Of a DNA stretch of 5,653 nucleotides, positions 5,248-5,653 are shown piece after piece. The number at the start of each line of letters is the position of its first letter. Positions within the stretch are counted from its first letter, which is position 1. The DNA comes from Elusimicrobiota bacterium (GTDB lineage: Bacteria > Elusimicrobiota > Elusimicrobia > UBA1565): NCBI GenBank assembly GCA_003450735.1, contig DMEZ01000038.1:11912-17564 (forward strand). The letters run 5' to 3'. The notes beneath the pieces were generated by a model. That model searched no databases, had not been told where the DNA came from, and saw nothing but the letters and a program-made list of their open reading frames with translations. The translations under genes were made by a program, and so were the position numbers.

Positions 5248-5460
5248 ATGGTGAACAGTTTGGAGAAGAAGATAGAATTGGCGGCTGACAAAATGGGCGG
5301 ACGGCTGAGATTAACCAGCATCCTTATCCACCGCATTAGGGAGCTCAGGCAGGCCGGCCTGAAACAGGACAAGGCGTTTTATGCCCTGATGGAGCCATTA
5401 CTGGACGAGATTCTGGAGGATAGATTAACTGTGGAGGAAGGGAAATCGCGTAAGAAGTAA
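5248..5460 (+). CDS. rpoZ: RNA polymerase omega subunit, divergent
   Basis: A 70-residue protein located between gmk and coaBC, the classic place of rpoZ. Omega helps fold and assemble the beta' subunit of RNA polymerase and, in some bacteria, mediates ppGpp responses. The weak match is in the first half: a short N-terminal helix, then KMGGRLRLTSILIHRIREL at 15-33, corresponding to the family pattern of Lys-x-x-Asn/Gly-Arg-Phe-x-Leu followed by an Ala/Lys-Arg-Ala-Arg helix. It departs from well-studied omegas by having RLRL where an aromatic residue is usual and IHRIREL in place of the AAKRARQL-type helix. The rest is an acidic helix ending in a basic tail (GKSRKK). The call relies on position plus moderate similarity. 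The gap to coaBC is 14 nt. Confidence 0.72.
   Translation: MVNSLEKKIELAADKMGGRLRLTSILIHRIRELRQAGLKQDKAFYALMEPLLDEILEDRLTVEEGKSRKK
5350..5361. repeat. 12-bp perfect palindrome within rpoZ
   Basis: CAGGCCGGCCTG reads identically on both strands and encodes Gln-Ala-Gly-Leu in the middle of omega. No spacer or flanking repeat accompanies it, and the protein does not look interrupted there. It is probably a chance product of GC-rich codons and is recorded only for completeness. Confidence 0.3.
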
Positions 5461-5474
5461 GGCAGGTAATAAAA

Positions 5475-5653
5475 ATGAGCCCGAAGAGTTTTAAAGGTAA
5501 GCAAATCGGCATCGGAGTCACCGGCAGTATCGCGGCCTACAAGGCCGCGGAAATAGTTTCATGCCTGAGCCAGCAGGGCGCGAATGTCACCGTGGTTATG
5601 ACTGATGGAGCCACCAGATTCGTCACGCCTCTGACCTTCCAGACCCTGTCGCA
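5475..5653 (+). CDS. coaBC: CoaBC (Dfp), phosphopantothenoylcysteine decarboxylase/synthetase, 3'-truncated
   Basis: Only the first 59 codons lie in the window; the frame runs open to the edge. The bifunctional enzyme makes 4'-phosphopantetheine from phosphopantothenate in CoA synthesis. The N-terminal CoaC half is an FMN flavoprotein that decarboxylates phosphopantothenoylcysteine; the CoaB ligase half would be beyond the end. Visible are IGIGVTGSIAAYKAAEI at about 11-27, which holds the FMN-binding GxTGxIAAYK signature, then the VTVVMTDGATRFVTPLTFQTLS pattern at 38-59 typical of the family. The ATG at 5475 is preceded by a weak GGCAGG at 5461-5466. A strong 8-bp inverted repeat (5531-5538 with 5542-5549) falls on the IAAYKAA codons. 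Whether the second half is fused cannot be seen here. Confidence 0.93.
   Translation, partial: MSPKSFKGKQIGIGVTGSIAAYKAAEIVSCLSQQGANVTVVMTDGATRFVTPLTFQTLS
5531..5549. repeat. 8-bp GC-rich inverted repeat early in coaBC
   Basis: CGCGGCCT (5531-5538) and AGGCCGCG (5542-5549) flank an ACA loop, about 56 nt into the coding sequence. The hairpin covers the conserved Ala-Ala-Tyr-Lys-Ala-Ala codons, so it may arise from the protein sequence alone. It has no T-tract and is not a terminator. A hairpin of this strength near a start could slow ribosomes, but that is speculation. Confidence 0.4.

Noticed and set aside
2564..5653. A novel defence, secretion or biosynthetic system in the right-hand operon
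   Set aside because: Every gene there belongs to a known housekeeping family with intact motifs. Only the loop expansions and the repeats are unusual.

Overview
The window holds eight protein genes, all on the + strand: a 5'-truncated 5'-nucleotidase (1-1053), a HAD-type phosphatase resembling class B acid phosphatases (1091-1684), tpiA (1779-2555), secG, pyrE, yicC, gmk, rpoZ, and the first 59 codons of coaBC (5475 to the window end). The content is bacterial. I see no rRNA, tRNA, CRISPR array, insertion sequence or convincing intrinsic terminator, and no gene-free stretch over 300 bases.

The main observation is that the window reads as two different genomes joined inside tpiA. Up to about position 2350 the DNA is very GC-rich: by hand count, A or T ends only 9 of 197 codons in the phosphatase and 10 of the first 190 codons of tpiA. 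From codon 191 of tpiA the style changes abruptly: 26 of the last 68 codons end in A/T, and rpoZ shows 23 of 70. The switch falls at or just after the most conserved stretch of triosephosphate isomerase (the catalytic Glu and loop 6), and the reading frame is preserved. That is what a metagenome assembler, or a homologous recombination, would produce at a conserved sequence. I favour an assembly chimera, but the sequence alone cannot exclude real recombination. Gene linkage across about 2283-2351 should not be trusted.

Left part (1 to about 2300): a nucleotide-hydrolysing enzyme and a membrane-anchored HAD phosphatase, then a promoter with a near-perfect -35 and an extended -10, and a leader with a stem-loop before tpiA. 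Neither the phosphatase nor tpiA has a Shine-Dalgarno sequence at normal spacing. The host is a high-GC bacterium I cannot place.

Right part (about 2350 to 5653): a very compact operon-like run, end of tpiA - secG - pyrE - yicC - gmk - rpoZ - coaBC, with gaps of 8, -4, 0, -8, 11 and 14 nt and clear Shine-Dalgarno sequences before yicC and rpoZ. The order yicC-gmk-rpoZ-coaBC is widely conserved in bacteria. The mix of glycolysis (tpiA), protein export (secG), pyrimidine synthesis (pyrE), RNA turnover (yicC), GTP-precursor supply (gmk), transcription (rpoZ) and CoA synthesis (coaBC) is a housekeeping cluster. An anaerobic Planctomycetota- or Omnitrophota-like genome is possible, but this is a weak inference.

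The right part also carries short GC-rich palindromes that coincide with extra, family-atypical peptide segments in pyrE and with the start of a proline-rich tail on SecG. These look like small palindromic repeats tolerated in frame inside genes. I found no evidence of a novel defence or biosynthetic system.
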